Positions 36,201 to 47,162 of a stretch of DNA of 64,000 bases are shown here, piece after piece (the stretch's first letter is position 1; each line of letters opens with the position of its first letter). A program made the translations under genes and the position numbers. A model generated the notes under the pieces. The model worked only from the letters and a program-made list of their open reading frames with translations, was not told the DNA's origin and did no database searches. Location: NCBI RefSeq assembly GCF_051106095.1, contig NC_135786.1:87208001-87272000 (forward strand). The letters run 5' to 3'. This DNA is from Pogona vitticeps. Its lineage: Eukaryota; Chordata; Lepidosauria; Squamata; Agamidae.

Positions 36201-39200
36201 CAGAAAGGCTGAATAGGAATTATTATTGAACGGATCAATTGGATCCCCACTGCAAATGGCCCCACTGACTCACTCCCAGGTGTGTGCGCAGTCCTGTATT
36301 TTATAAATTTACCATACAGTATCCTTTAATGTGATGGATTATACACAAAGCAGAAATGGTCTTATTTTTTATCTTTTAGTTTTTCTCAATTCTGGTTCTT
36401 ACCAGCTATGGTTTGGTTGTATGGAGCATTGGCTCTTGCTATGCAGTCTGACCAGACTTGACTCTGTTCATCATATGACATCACAAACACGAAATCACAA
36501 GATTCAGCAATCCCAGTGTAGTTGTAACACCTTTTGTCTATGCAGTGGGGAGACCAGGCTATATCAAAAGTTACCTGCATAAGAAAAGAAAACACAAATC
36601 GATCTCTCAGAATGGGCTTTGCTAATACAGCTTTGCATAGAAGCCCATTAAAAATATTACTAATTAAGGAAATCCAGGTGCTTTCAAAAGAGATTGTAGC
36701 TTAGGCACTATAATGAAGCTAAACCAGACTTGATTTTCTGAGAACTAGTTTACAGACTCAGAAAGGCATAATGCTTTTTTCATGCTACACTGCAGACATT
36801 TAAAGGCAGCAGAATGTATTTCGTCGTTCGTAGTAATGATTTATTGAATTTAATTTGATTTCTATGGGAGATGAATACTACTGGTCAGAATCCCACTGGA
36901 TATTACATTTATAGGTGGAATTACTTGCTTTGTCACAGCCAATTGACAAGGTGCCTGTTGTGTGTCAGCTGCATTGCCCAGTGGCGTGCCCAGCAGCTTG
37001 TCAATGAGCTGCAGCTGTTTCCATTATTCACCTTTTCTGTGTGTTAAATATCCAATGTGATTTTGACCAGTGTTTGCGAATACAAGTACAAAATAATATA
37101 TGCACCATGCAATAAGATGAAATACTCTGTACATACACATTTTTATAGCTATAGCTATAGCTATGAGCAGAGCTTTCTTGGGGGGACGACAGACCTGCAT
37201 AAGTTGTTCGGCATTAAATCAAAGGCAGTCCTTTAGCCATTGACAGCAGCCTATCAAAAGCTCCCGGCACTTCCTGTTTTGATGCCCACCTGTGTTTTAA
37301 GGAGTTGCCAAGTATTTAGCAAGCCACACAACATACAACTGGGAAAACTGTACTTATCATAGTGTGTCACAAGTTAAAACAAGATGATCTGAGACAGGAG
37401 CTTAGAGAAGTGACTATTTTTAGTTTACTTATACTGTATAAACTACAAAAAGTCACAAACTTTCACGTATGTCAATCACCACATGCCTTAGGTCTACTAT
37501 TTTAATCATGTGAACTGCTGTTATTGCTATTTTCTTGTTAAATGTAACTTAAACTTACTTTAAAAAATTAATTAGGTGGAGGAGCACATTATTCAGTTAT
37601 GTCATCTTCTAAAACACTAACCATTGCTGTGAGTTTTAACTGAAATCTATTCCACCCGACCCAGATTTAAATACAGTGGTGCCTCGCTTAACGAGCGCAC
37701 TGTTTAACGAAGAATCCGTATAGCGATCCCTTTTTGGGGATCGCTATACGGATCAGCCCCAATCGCCGCACTCGCTTTGCGACGATTGGGGCCTCCGGCG
37801 GCCATTTTGGAGCCGCCGAACAGCTGATCGGCGGCTCCAAAATGGCCGCCGGATTACCCGAAATGGCCCCTATCAGTGTTTTCGCACCCTCCCCTTGCTT
37901 GCGACGATTGGGGCCTCCGGCGGCCATTTTGGAGCCGCCGAACAGCTGATCGGCGGCTCCAAAATTGCTGCGGATGGCCCGAAATGCCCCCCCGCAGCGT
38001 TTTCGCGACCTCCGTAAGCAAGGGGAGGGCGCGAAAACACTGATAGGGGCCATTTCGGGTCATCCGGCGGCCATTTTGGAGCCGCCGATCAGCGGCTCCA
38101 AAATGGCCGCCGGAGCGAAAACATCGCTGGAGGGGTACGTTTCCACGCTTATTGGAACGCATTAAACTAAGTTTAATGCATTCCAATAGGCTTTGCTTAC
38201 CCGCAAAGCGATGTTTTCGTATAGCGAAGGTTAATCCGGAACGGATTAACCTCGCTACACGGGGCACCACTGTACAAAAAACTGCAACTGTGACTCTAAA
38301 TGCAAATCTGAATGACCTTCCTGAAGTACCATTTATTCCATGTTGAATGTGTGTCCACCAGCAGTGTTTTCATCACCATCATAGAACTGCAGAGCTAGAA
38401 GGGACCCTCTGGATCATCAAGTCCAGCCCCTGTCAAGTGGGGATTCCAAGCCAACCTCTGGCTCTGCATCCAGATGTCTATACCACTAAGCTATCCAGCA
38501 GTTCAAGTGTGGTAATGTGTTTTAAACTGCTTCTTAAATTTTTTTAGGGGAAATTGCATTAAATTGGTGTTTCGCTAACTTGATGTTCTACAATGTACAA
38601 CTTGATGATCATTTCTTGATTCTGAGATCCTTTGAGAAGATTTCGTAATTGTAAATGCAACATTCTGATCATGTATATAAACAAATCAAGCAATTGGATA
38701 TTTTTTAAATGTTTACCTGAGATCCAGGAATTGCTTTGTGAAAAGCTTCTGTTGTTTCTTTAACCAAAGCTGTTAAGGCATCATATTCTGGTGAAGACCG
38801 GGCAACCTCTTGCTCAATGTCTATATTGATTCCATCCATGTGCTGTTTTTTTGCCAGGTCCACCTGTTGTTTTATCCAGGCTGCTCTGGAGGCAGGATCA
38901 ACAATTTTTGTGACAAGAACATCTCCTAAAGAACAAGTGGTGATTAGGTGATTGTGGTCTACAAGGGGAAAAATACTGTTTTCTTAATATACTTAATCAT
39001 CCTAAATATATTTAATCATAAATATATCCCACTCATCTCCACTGGATTTGCTTTGTGATACTATATTTAGAAGTACAGCCAAAAACATTTATTTCATACT
39101 TTCCATATCTAGGTACATTGATCCTCCCTTTGAATCAAAGTATCTAGATATACGGTAGATCCAAACTAAAGCAATGTTGGAATTAAAAATAAAACCCACA

Positions 39201-42200
39201 GTGGACTTAACAGCATGGTCTGTTCCCACTAAATATTAGTTGCATGGAAACTGACTCAGAGAATTTGCAATAAGCATATTGTTAATGAATTATATGGTTT
39301 ATAAAGTGACCCATATCAAAGATTTAAGGGTGATGTTCAATACAATAAAATTACCAGATACAAGCGAAAAAGCCTGTAAAAACAAATGTATTAATGAACA
39401 GGAAATATGTGTTGGAAACTGCTTGTCAAAAAAGGAAGGTTTTCAGCAAAGACTGAAAACAGAGAAGTGTGGATGCCCTTACCTAAAGGACGGGCACTGC
39501 ATTAGATGGGAACTGGTAAACAAAAGTCAATTGCATGAAACAATCCCTGGCCACATAGTTCAAGGATTCAAATGCTGCCTAGTATCCAAATGCTGGCAGA
39601 ATTTTACCATGGGGAAGCTCCCATGTTACCAGTGAAAGCTCAGCTCTTCACAGAAAATGGGATCTGGCCTCTTTCCGGAACAGTTCTTTGTACATACAAC
39701 GTGTCAGCAGGGCAGAGTTTGCACAGGGCAGAATTGCTGAACGAGAAGGTTGGATGAGACAAGAAAATATATAGTGAATCCATGACCGCTTTAGCAAGAG
39801 GTCACAAATACAAGCATGAAGTGATGACTTGAAAATCTGTGCGCAAAGAGGGAGTGAAACAAAAGTAATAGTAGAAGGGGCTTCAGATGTTGCTTAAAAC
39901 ACAGTTTCAAAGTTATAGGACATGTTACTGAACTTTTGTGAACGTATTGATGATCAGACTTCACATACTTGTCTGCTAAGCTTTCTCTTTTATTTTGCTG
40001 ACAGCCCTGGACTGATTTGCTGACATCATTGCTTAGTTTGGATCAGAATCTGGCAAAGTTTTTTTTTTTTTTGATCAGACCTATGAAAATCCCCCAACCA
40101 ACTCTTGCAGTTGCAGTCCCCAAAGGCAAGTTTTCTAGGCTCTAGTCTGGATGACCTCCATGCTGCAGGATAGCAAAAGGAGTGGCTTGTAGCTCTGTAT
40201 TCTGACTTTCAATGACATTCTGGCACCCTGAAGACCAACACATTTACTGTATTTCTGTGTGAGCTTTCATGGATTACAATCCACTTCCTCAGACACATGA
40301 AGCATAATAAGGTTTGCACACACAGACTACATGGTATAAAGGGGAAAGTGAATAAAGCCTTATTACCTTGGTTAGAACATACCTTTTAAAACGACTCTAG
40401 CTCCTCTTGAGTGTGCATAACACATAAGCTCAGGATCATATTTTCCAAAAGTTGCAACGGTTGTAATGTGTGTCCAGTTATAAAACCTCCAGGTTGACCC
40501 ACCAATATCGAATACTAATACCTGCAATGGCATGCAACATAAATCCATCTGCCTCTTTCTCTCAAAAGCATGACACACTTTCTCTCTTTATTTATCTCAT
40601 TAAACTATGTGCCTTATTTAGTAAAGTTCTAGCCTTCATTTTGACTGTAATCCTTGAGACAGTTTATAAACAATATTAGAACTATCACCACACAAATACT
40701 CTATATTAAAATACAGCAAAACCGAGCCAATGGCTTTAAATATCAGCAACAAAATGCAATTAATAATAATAAAAATAAAAACTCCACTAAACACCAGGTA
40801 AATTTTTTATTTATTTATTTGATTTATACCTCGCCCATCTGGTCTATTCGACCACTCTAGGCGGCAAAAAATAAATGTATTTTACCTAGTACCCCAATAC
40901 AAATCTATAGTCAAATGCTAGGTCAACGTTTTGAATTCATAGAAATAGATGACCCATGGAAAAGGGATCTAAACAACCTGAATGTTGTATATGACTTGAA
41001 TCTGATTATCCAGTAAAAGTATGGGATCAAAAGTTAAATACTTTTGCTTAGCTGAACCTATCAGTTTGAGGAATGGAATGTTTTCTTAAGAAAATTAACT
41101 ACAATTCAGAGTCAACTAACATAAAGCACATGGCTGATACCATTAATTATTCCCCATTTTATTAATAACCATAAGACATTTTGTAATTTTAAGAAATACT
41201 GTGTAAGATTCAATCTATTTCCTAGGAAATAGTAGACAAACATTTGCAGCTTTTTGATCATAAGATGGGTTTCCCATCTGAATATTTTAACAAGTTAACA
41301 GCTAACCAGGAGAAGGATATTATAAGCTCAACCTATATTCTTGGGAAATGACAGGCAGACATTTGGGCATGAACATGCAGATGAAGAAATCTGATCTGAC
41401 CGTTTCAAACAAACAGCCTGCTAGACGAGGAGTCTCTTAATTGCTTTTCTTCTAATAAATACCTGCCCCAAATCTTCTCAGTAAAAGCGGCGATTCTAGT
41501 TCAGTATTACTCCTTTTTTGCTCCTATTTGTCACTTCAGCTGGGAGAGACAGCGTGTCTTGACAATTGGTGGATGGAAGATACCATTTAAATTATTGAAA
41601 CTATATTGAATGGGAGACAAAGAACGGCAGACTGTGCCAAAATGCATTGGGAACTATTTTGTAATACCAAGGACTTTCTTAACAACACACGTGTACTCAA
41701 AAATAGGTCCCACTGAATTCAGTGGATCCTCTCCTCAGGAAACTGAGTAGAAGATTGTTTGCTTTTTCACCCATTAGCCTGGCATTTAAGTTCTATCTCT
41801 AACTGACATAATCCCTCTTTGTAAGATATCCTGAACATGTGAGATTTAAAATAGGGCATAGAGATGGGGCTTGCCTGTGCTGTTCCCAATTCTAATATGC
41901 CGAATCACACTGCCACAGCACCTCATATCCTCAGACATTATGCGTGAAGCACCAAGGTCAGCAGGATGTTGTCTTCATGTTCCCTTGAAAATAAGCCGGA
42001 CTCCCAGTTTGATTGAGGAACCCTGACAGACTTCAATATAGCAAAGCTGAGTATTTGAGAGAGCAACATGTATAGGTGTACTGGAGACACAGGGTTATAC
42101 TGGCCCTAAGGTTTGAATCTGACACATTTAGGAAAACTCCTGGAAAAGTCTACATTTTCCCAGAAACAAACAAACAAACAAACCAAAAAATTACTGAACA

Positions 42201-45200
42201 GATGAGCAATTTTGGTTTTTAATAATTTCCTTCCCTTCATTTTTTAAAGAAAAGCTTCTTAGGCAAAACTCTTCAGGAAGCAAAGAATTCAAAACTTCAC
42301 ATACACCTCTATATAAACACCAATCTCAATAGAAATCTCAACTGCCTTGGCAGTTCTTTTGGTGTTAAAGATGTCACCCTTCCATTTCTTAAAAGAAAGA
42401 AAGAAATCTGGCCTGTGTTTGTTGACTGCGAATTTCAAACACAAGTAAATGATCCATGAGTTAATCTGAACAGTTAGGCATTGAGACAACGAACAATGAC
42501 CAGCTACTGTTAAGAAATGTGGCATTAAAGCACAGTCTGATGGGGCAGCCTAAAGGACCAGGGTGGACGGGGGTGGGTGTGTTGGCGGGCAGAGTTAAGT
42601 CCACATTTTTTGTGTCCGTTTCTTACTCGTTTGTTTCTTGGAGTGCCTAAGGGTGCAGCTATCAGCGTAGTCACCCCAGGCTGGATTGAGCTAAACAAGA
42701 TTGTTTGAAAGTGTGGTCCGAGATGTGTATAACAATCCTTGCCTCCATTCTCAAGGATAGGGTGGTTTCAGTGCAGGAAGCGACACCACACCCCAAATAG
42801 ACTTCATTTAGCCTGTTTCTTCCTCTGAGCCTCCATGCCTCCCTATCCTCTCCTATATCACTTCTACCAAAGGTGAGGAGGAAGCTGATCTCTCCCCCCC
42901 CCCCACCCAGCCTACTGTTAAGTGACATATGACTGCATTGGCTGCCCACCTAAGTTAAACAGTGCTGGAGTGTAAGGAAAGGAAAGGAAAGAGGGGTGGA
43001 TAGGGGTGGATAAGGGCTGGTCTGGTTCACTGTTTCCTGTATTTTATGTGGTTGCCAGAAAAAGGAACAAACCTGCCTGTTCTCAAACCAGACCAAACTA
43101 TGGGCCCAATTACTGTCTGATCACAACACAAGATGCACTAGTAGTCGCTACCAGGATTCATGCTGCAGATGAGTTATGATATTTTTCATTTATTTTTCCC
43201 ATTTAAGAATTGCTTGTGCACGTGGATGTTTAAAGAGCTAATTTCCTGAGTTGACAAATAAGCATCTGAGGAACCCAAGAGAAGCCTGAAATGAAAGCTA
43301 AGATAAGCCACGTTGTGGCTTCATTTGTTTCTAGCACCATACCTTCCTCAGCATATTAATTCTATCGATGTTTAGAAAGGACATAGGGTCTGGCCTGGTT
43401 AAGACTTGGATGGGAAATCACAAGGGAATCCCATGGATCTCCCACTGGAGCTACAAAAGAACGCTACATAAAATCATGGAGCAACGGGACCAGTCAGAGT
43501 TGATAAATACTGGACAAAATGGACCAACAGCCCAACTTAGTATAAAGGAGCTTCATTTGTTCCTTCCCATGTTCCTGTCTTACCACCACCTATCATCATC
43601 ACCATCATCATCATCCTAGAACTGCAGAGCTGGAAAGGATCCTGTTGATCACAGAGTTTAGCTTCTATCAAGGAATCCCAACCTAAACTACTGAACTATC
43701 CAGCAGTTCTATGACCAATTTAACAGTGGATGCCCTTCTCTGATGGCTTCTTCCTTGAACACAGAATTTGATGGTGGTGTGGTGGTGGTGGGAACATATT
43801 CCAGACAACATAATCCACCATTTGTAACCCTTCATTTTTTTGGCTGCTTCTTCTGTTTTTATTTTTTCCAGAGAAAGGATTGGGGACTTGTTAAAGAGAA
43901 ACCAATGGAAGGGTTGCACAATGCTGGTTGTTGTAGTGGGAGCCCAATGTGTGGCAGCACTCATTAAAACTCAGGGAGCTCCCGCGAGGGCTTTTGCCAT
44001 GCAATTTCACTGCCTCCTTCATGAACGTTTACAGGAGGTCCAGACCGTTCTGTTAGTTGGCATCCAGCTAAAATTTTCCAATTATTTCTTCCCATTCTTT
44101 TCATGACCAAAAAGGGGGCCTTCTTGTTAGAGTGCTTCTATCTTCTATAATCAAAAGGCACTGTGCTGCTATCATTCCACAACAAATGAACCTTAATATG
44201 TTTTCCCCCCTGTTAAGAGGAAGGAGAGAGAGAGAGAGAGAGGAAAACACGGGAGGGCTACAAATTGAAGACATCTGAACCTCCCATAAGCTTCCATGAA
44301 TGAGGAACATCATGGCACAGTGAAAGGTTTGTTTGGAAGAAACCATGAAACCCATTAATGAAAAAAAAAACACCAAGAATAGCTGCAGAACGGTCTGGAT
44401 CCAATTAATGAAGAGTTCCAGCTAGAAGAGACTTAGTGGATCAATGAGATTTACCTTAGAGTTAGCTGCCCATGTGGCAATCTATTCAACAATTCTACTT
44501 AAGATGATTTGAGTCAATGGCTTTTCAATTTGAGCAGTGGGACCCTTCTATTTTGTAGCCCCCACCGCTTCCTAATGTAGATTTTTAGGGGCCTAAATAA
44601 AGATATCACCTGTTCTACATCTGGATTGCGGAAAGCAGGGGTTCTCAACCTTGGGTAAGGGGGTGTTCTTGGACTGCAAATCCCAGAAACCTTGGCCAGC
44701 ACCGTAGGTGGGGAAGGCTTCTGGGACTTGCCGTCCAAGAACATCTGGGCTACCCAAGGTTGGGACCCACTGGTGTAAAGGACCACAGGGCTCTGTCTCT
44801 TGTTTTTAAAAGAACGGGCAGGTTTCCACAAGGGAAGCTGAGTTATTTTTAATGTCTTCCTCTCTTAACACTTCCTGTGCCTTTCACTGCTGACTGGGAG
44901 GCAGGCTTTCAACGGGGGATACGTTTCCCGGCACGAGGGCGCAGGAGTGGGTACAAAAAGGCGGGCAAAGAGGAGGCGGCCCTCCAGTTCGTCTTAATCC
45001 ATCCCACCCCCACCCCAATTCCCAGCGTGACCGGGAATCAAACGGGTGATCGGGGAATCCCTTTACGCCACAGCCCCCGAGCCCTCCCCGCCTCTCCTCT
45101 TCCCGGTCCAGAAGTGGGAGAGCCCTCGGTCGCGCCCGCGCACCTCGAACTCCCTGGTGCCGGAGATGGGGGTGCAGAGCGCGGGATCCTGACAGGGACA

Positions 45201-45293
45201 GGCGCTGCCGGCGCCCAAGCGCAGCTGCTGGAGGAGAAGGAAGAGCGCGGCCAGGAGGAGTCGCACGCCCGCGGTCCCTCGCAACGTCTCCAT
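33012..45293 (-). CDS. CTBS: Di-N-acetylchitobiase, copy 2 (complete, conserved)
   Basis: Exons in gene order are 45144-45293, 40383-40521, 38717-38925, 36403-36574, 35223-35320, 34955-35116 and 33012-33206. Splice sites and phases agree throughout, giving 374 residues and a TAA stop (the human protein is about 385). The product is a GH18 lysosomal enzyme that splits the GlcNAc-GlcNAc bond of free N-glycan cores. Residues 1-30 are a classic signal peptide (METLRGTAGVRLLLAALFLL...), followed by the ACPCQDP cysteine pair, the catalytic DGINIDIE ending at Glu134, CYNYTG and PYNQT glycosylation sites, MGVPWYGYDYTC, and FRGAPCSDAAGRQVPYK, which matches human residue for residue as I recall it. Introns hold hAT, Tigger-like, SINE and LINE pieces. 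This copy looks like the functional orthologue. Confidence 0.96.
34644..34840 (+). mobile_element. hAT-type MITE in CTBS copy 2 intron 6
   Basis: The left end CAGTGGTTCCCAACCTTTTT and a degenerate right end (GCAGGTTAGAAAATACCT) frame a body of repeated GCAACCCC/GCGACCC words. Flanks TGCTAGAG and AACTAAAG look like a decayed 8-base duplication. Confidence 0.7.
34955..35116 (-). CDS. CTBS: CTBS copy 2, exon 6
   Basis: 162 bases encoding DHVCSIAKVPFRGAPCSDAA then GRQVPYKLIM and SLSGILWDEDYEAPYLEYK. The loop is unchanged from mammals, unlike copy 1. Confidence 0.98.
35223..35320 (-). CDS. CTBS: CTBS copy 2, exon 5
   Basis: 98 bases encoding YIRMGIDPKKIVMGVPWYGY then DYTCLSLSE, ending GAG|GTAAGA in phase 0. 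Confidence 0.98.
35812..36012 (-). mobile_element. tRNA-derived SINE with RTE-like tail
   Basis: Read on the - strand it has a tRNA-like head (AACTCAGTGGTTTAGGCATC, GTTCAATCCCC) and the 3' end CACCATAAGTCAGAATTGAC. Similar copies lie near 57260-57420 and 61165-61385. Confidence 0.75.
36403..36574 (-). CDS. CTBS: CTBS copy 2, exon 4
   Basis: 172 bases encoding VTFDIAWSPHCIDKRCYNYT, DFVFVMSYDEQSQVW and APYNQTIA. Both N-glycosylation sequons (NYT, NQT) are present. Confidence 0.98.
37674..38272 (+). mobile_element. Tigger-like MITE with internal GC-rich palindromes
   Basis: CAGTGGTGCCTCGCTTAACG at the left and CTCGCTACACGGGGCACCACTG-type text at the right are inverted ends flanked by TA on both sides. 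The inside carries three copies of a palindromic unit built on GGCGGCCATTTTGGAGCCGC. No transposase frame. Confidence 0.88.
38378..38504 (-). mobile_element. SINE with tRNA-like head and CR1-like tail
   Basis: Read on the - strand it begins CTGGATAGCTTAGTGGTATA, passes CAAGTCCAGCCCC-type text and ends in the CR1 word TTCTATGATG. The same order is seen at 43599-43712. Confidence 0.65.
38717..38925 (-). CDS. CTBS: CTBS copy 2, exon 3 (catalytic motif)
   Basis: 209 bases. It contains HMDGINIDIEQEV, the GH18 active-site signature, followed by SSPEYDALTALVKETTEAFH as in mammals. Confidence 0.98.
39380..39620 (-). mobile_element. Probable LINE 3' remnant in CTBS copy 2 intron 2
   Basis: The + strand text AGGTTTTCAGCAAAGACTGA then TGTGGATGCCCTTACCTAAAGG parallels the reversed LINE 3' sequence at 26050-26130 (AAAGGTCTTCACCCGCTTGC). 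It accounts for a chance Cys-rich + strand frame of 118 codons. Confidence 0.4.
40383..40521 (-). CDS. CTBS: CTBS copy 2, exon 2
   Basis: 139 bases encoding VLVFDIGGSTWRFYNWTHIT and FGKYDPELMCYAHSRGARVV. Acceptor TTGCAG, donor AAAAG|GTATGT. Confidence 0.97.
40801..40866 (-). mobile_element. L2-type LINE 3' tip
   Basis: TTTATTTATTTGATTTATAC then CTCGCCCATCTGGTCTATTC and CACTCTAGGCGGC match the reversed 3' tip at 32225-32280. Confidence 0.75.
40900..43590. other. Non-coding part of CTBS copy 2 intron 1
   Basis: About 2.7 kb in which I recognise no gene and no named repeat apart from short CAAA and GGAAA runs near 42165 and 42975. Confidence 0.5.
43599..43712 (-). mobile_element. SINE with tRNA-like head and CR1-like tail
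   Basis: Related to 38378-38504 (CTAGAACTGCAGAGCTGGAA, AACTATCCAGCAG on +), placed after an ATC-rich microsatellite. Confidence 0.6.
44636..44772 (+). mobile_element. hAT MITE, CTBS copy 2 intron 1
   Basis: The ends CAGGGGTTCTCAACCTTGGG and CCCAAGGTTGGGACCCACTG form near-perfect inverted repeats. Flanks GCGGAAAG and GTGTAAAG are a partly decayed 8-base duplication. Same family as 13736. Confidence 0.85.
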
Positions 45294-45650
45294 GCTGCCG
45301 GAGGAGGGCACCCAGTCGGGGGAAACCGCCTCGCCTCCGCTCCGCCCCTGGCTCTGGCCCTGCGCGCTTCGCGGGGAGGATTCAATCGTCCCTCGGGCGT
45401 AAGAAGAGGCCGGGGCGCCCGGGCGCCGGTGCCTTAAAGAGGAAGAGAAGCCGCCCCCGGTTGGCGCCGCCCAGAAAAGGGCTGGGATCGCCTCGCGGGG
45501 GGTGGGAAGGATCCGGATTGATGTCTGCAGCAGCCACCACCACCCCCGCCTGTGGTAGGCTTGTGAGCGCCGCTTAGTGGGGTGCTCCACGCCGGAGGGA
45601 CGCTGGTGCCCGCGGTTGCCTAGGCAGGGCAAGGTTTGACGCAAGGGTGC
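44890..45650. promoter_or_regulatory. CpG island over CTBS copy 2 exon 1
   Basis: Dense CG dinucleotides and GC-rich sequence from the first intron through exon 1 to about 350 bases upstream, as for housekeeping lysosomal genes. No TATA box is placed; long open frames here on both strands are side effects of base composition. Confidence 0.75.
45144..45293 (-). CDS. CTBS: CTBS copy 2, exon 1 (signal peptide)
   Basis: Exactly 50 codons from ATG to GAG|GTGCGC. The frame stays open upstream to 45644, but the chosen ATG puts a Leu-rich signal peptide at the N terminus. It is embedded in a CpG island. Confidence 0.95.
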
Positions 45651-47160
45651 AAAAGAAGGGCTTTAAAACCGGATGCCTTCCTGGAAGAAACACTGAATAG
45701 ATACCCCTCCCGATTTTGCATAATTGTGTTTCTCTGTGCAGGGTCTCCGCGCCCAGATCGGATCGCTTGGCCCAACCAGGGCGGACCCCTTTGAGGCCGT
45801 GGCTTTTACGCAACTGTTGACTACTCAGGGGGGCAGACCCTCTTGGTTGGACTCGTGCCCCGTGAGCCGAAACCGAAGCCTTGCCGCCGGCCCGCAGCAG
45901 GCCTGTCGGGCAGACGGTGGTTCCCTGCCTCCCTGGCGTCTGTCTGGGCGAGGGCCCTTTCCCTAAACCTTTGGGGGAAGGAAAGCCCCTTTGCTTTGAA
46001 TAGTGGCCGTTGTGTAAGAGAGAGCCCTGTTAGCCTGTGCGAGCATTAGCGGTGAAAACGGAATAAATACTTTTTTAAAAAATCAAAAGAGCACATATAA
46101 AAGACAGAAACGTGGTGGCACCTCAAAGACTGCTGTTTTTTAATGTGAGCTTTCATGAACCAGGCCACTTCCTCAGGCCCTCAGCCTGGTGCAATAGCGA
46201 GCTGGAGTTAAACAAGCGCTCCGGCCACCTCCACGTTTCGTCGGACACAGGCTTCTGCTCCTCGGAGGTGTGTGTGTATGTCTTCTAATGGACAACTCGA
46301 TTTAGGCGCCTACGTTTATACCCGTGTGATCAACTGTCAAGTCAAGCGTGGAGAAGAGATTTCTAGTTTTCGTTTTGTTTGCAAAAGAAAATCAGGGGTA
46401 CCTAAGATGGAAATAGACGGCGCTTCTCTAGTCTAAAATTTCATTTCCTTGGATGGATGCTTGTTCATTAATGCTAGGAGCTGTGCTCTTCGTCATAAAA
46501 AAAGAAATGTAATATTTCAAAAGAAAATATGCAACTATGTTGTGCTTAATTATTTACTGAATGTCTTTATCACAGAGATTTTTCCAAGGCACTGGCTGTA
46601 AGGACAGTGAATATTCATCATTAAATGGGGCAAATGATGGCGACAGCTTTTCAAAATAATTCCGTCCATGGCCTCTCAGAACTACATCTGCCTCAGAAAT
46701 AAAAACCCTGGGGCACTCCAGTTCTCTGCCATGTCACATCAAGCTCTTCGTTGTAGACCTTCCTGTGTGAGTGTCCGTGGTCTTTTCCATATGCTTCCAT
46801 TCCTGGTCTGTGCTCCTTTATTCATTATTGTGGAATAGCAGCAAATGCTTGAATAAAAAGAAAAAGAAGTGTGGTTGCGATTTTATGCTATTTTTATTTT
46901 ATTTCCTCCTGCTTACTCATCTCACAAGCTGACCATCTTAAAACTGACTTCTTTTAGAAAACTTCACCTTACGTTGAGCACTGATAATACATTTACCTCC
47001 ACGCTCCAATTAGTTTCAATCGGACAGACAACAGACTGGACTGCAGTAAACATGGGTTACAGCATAAGTAATTAATACTTTGTGGGCAGGTCTCCAAAAA
47101 AATCCATGAGAGTTTGTCATCCCAGTTCAATTATCACATGGTGGGTTTGTTGTGTTCTGT
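45651..47160. other. Spacer upstream of CTBS copy 2
   Basis: No gene recognised. 46085-46230 has a dispersed-repeat look (GGTGGCACCTCAAAGACTGC, then AGCTTTCATGAACCAGGCC) and shares words with 40215-40300. The rest is unassigned, and I specifically found no vitellogenin C-terminal exon here. Confidence 0.5.
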
Positions 47161-47162
47161 CT

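Noticed and set aside
39279-39635. A + strand open frame of 118 codons with many cysteines in a CTBS copy 2 intron
   Set aside because: It has no signal peptide or known Cys spacing. The DNA around 39430-39500 resembles a reversed LINE 3' end seen at 26050, so the frame is likely chance.
43590-43620. ATC/CAT repeat as a CRISPR-like or regulatory array
   Set aside because: A short simple repeat beside a SINE tail in a vertebrate intron.
44877-45437. A long + strand open frame (186 codons) over the CTBS copy 2 first exon
   Set aside because: It is the antisense shadow of a CpG island; the composition is Gly/Ala/Pro/Arg-rich without domain sense.
45294-45644. In-frame extension upstream of the CTBS copy 2 ATG
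   Set aside because: The frame is open only because stops are rare in GC-rich DNA. The ATG at 45293 gives a textbook signal peptide.
46500-46860. Possible vitellogenin C-terminal exon upstream of CTBS copy 2
   Set aside because: I translated the - strand in the possible frames and found no Cys-rich, TPVTVGFHC-like text and no suitable phase 1 acceptor.
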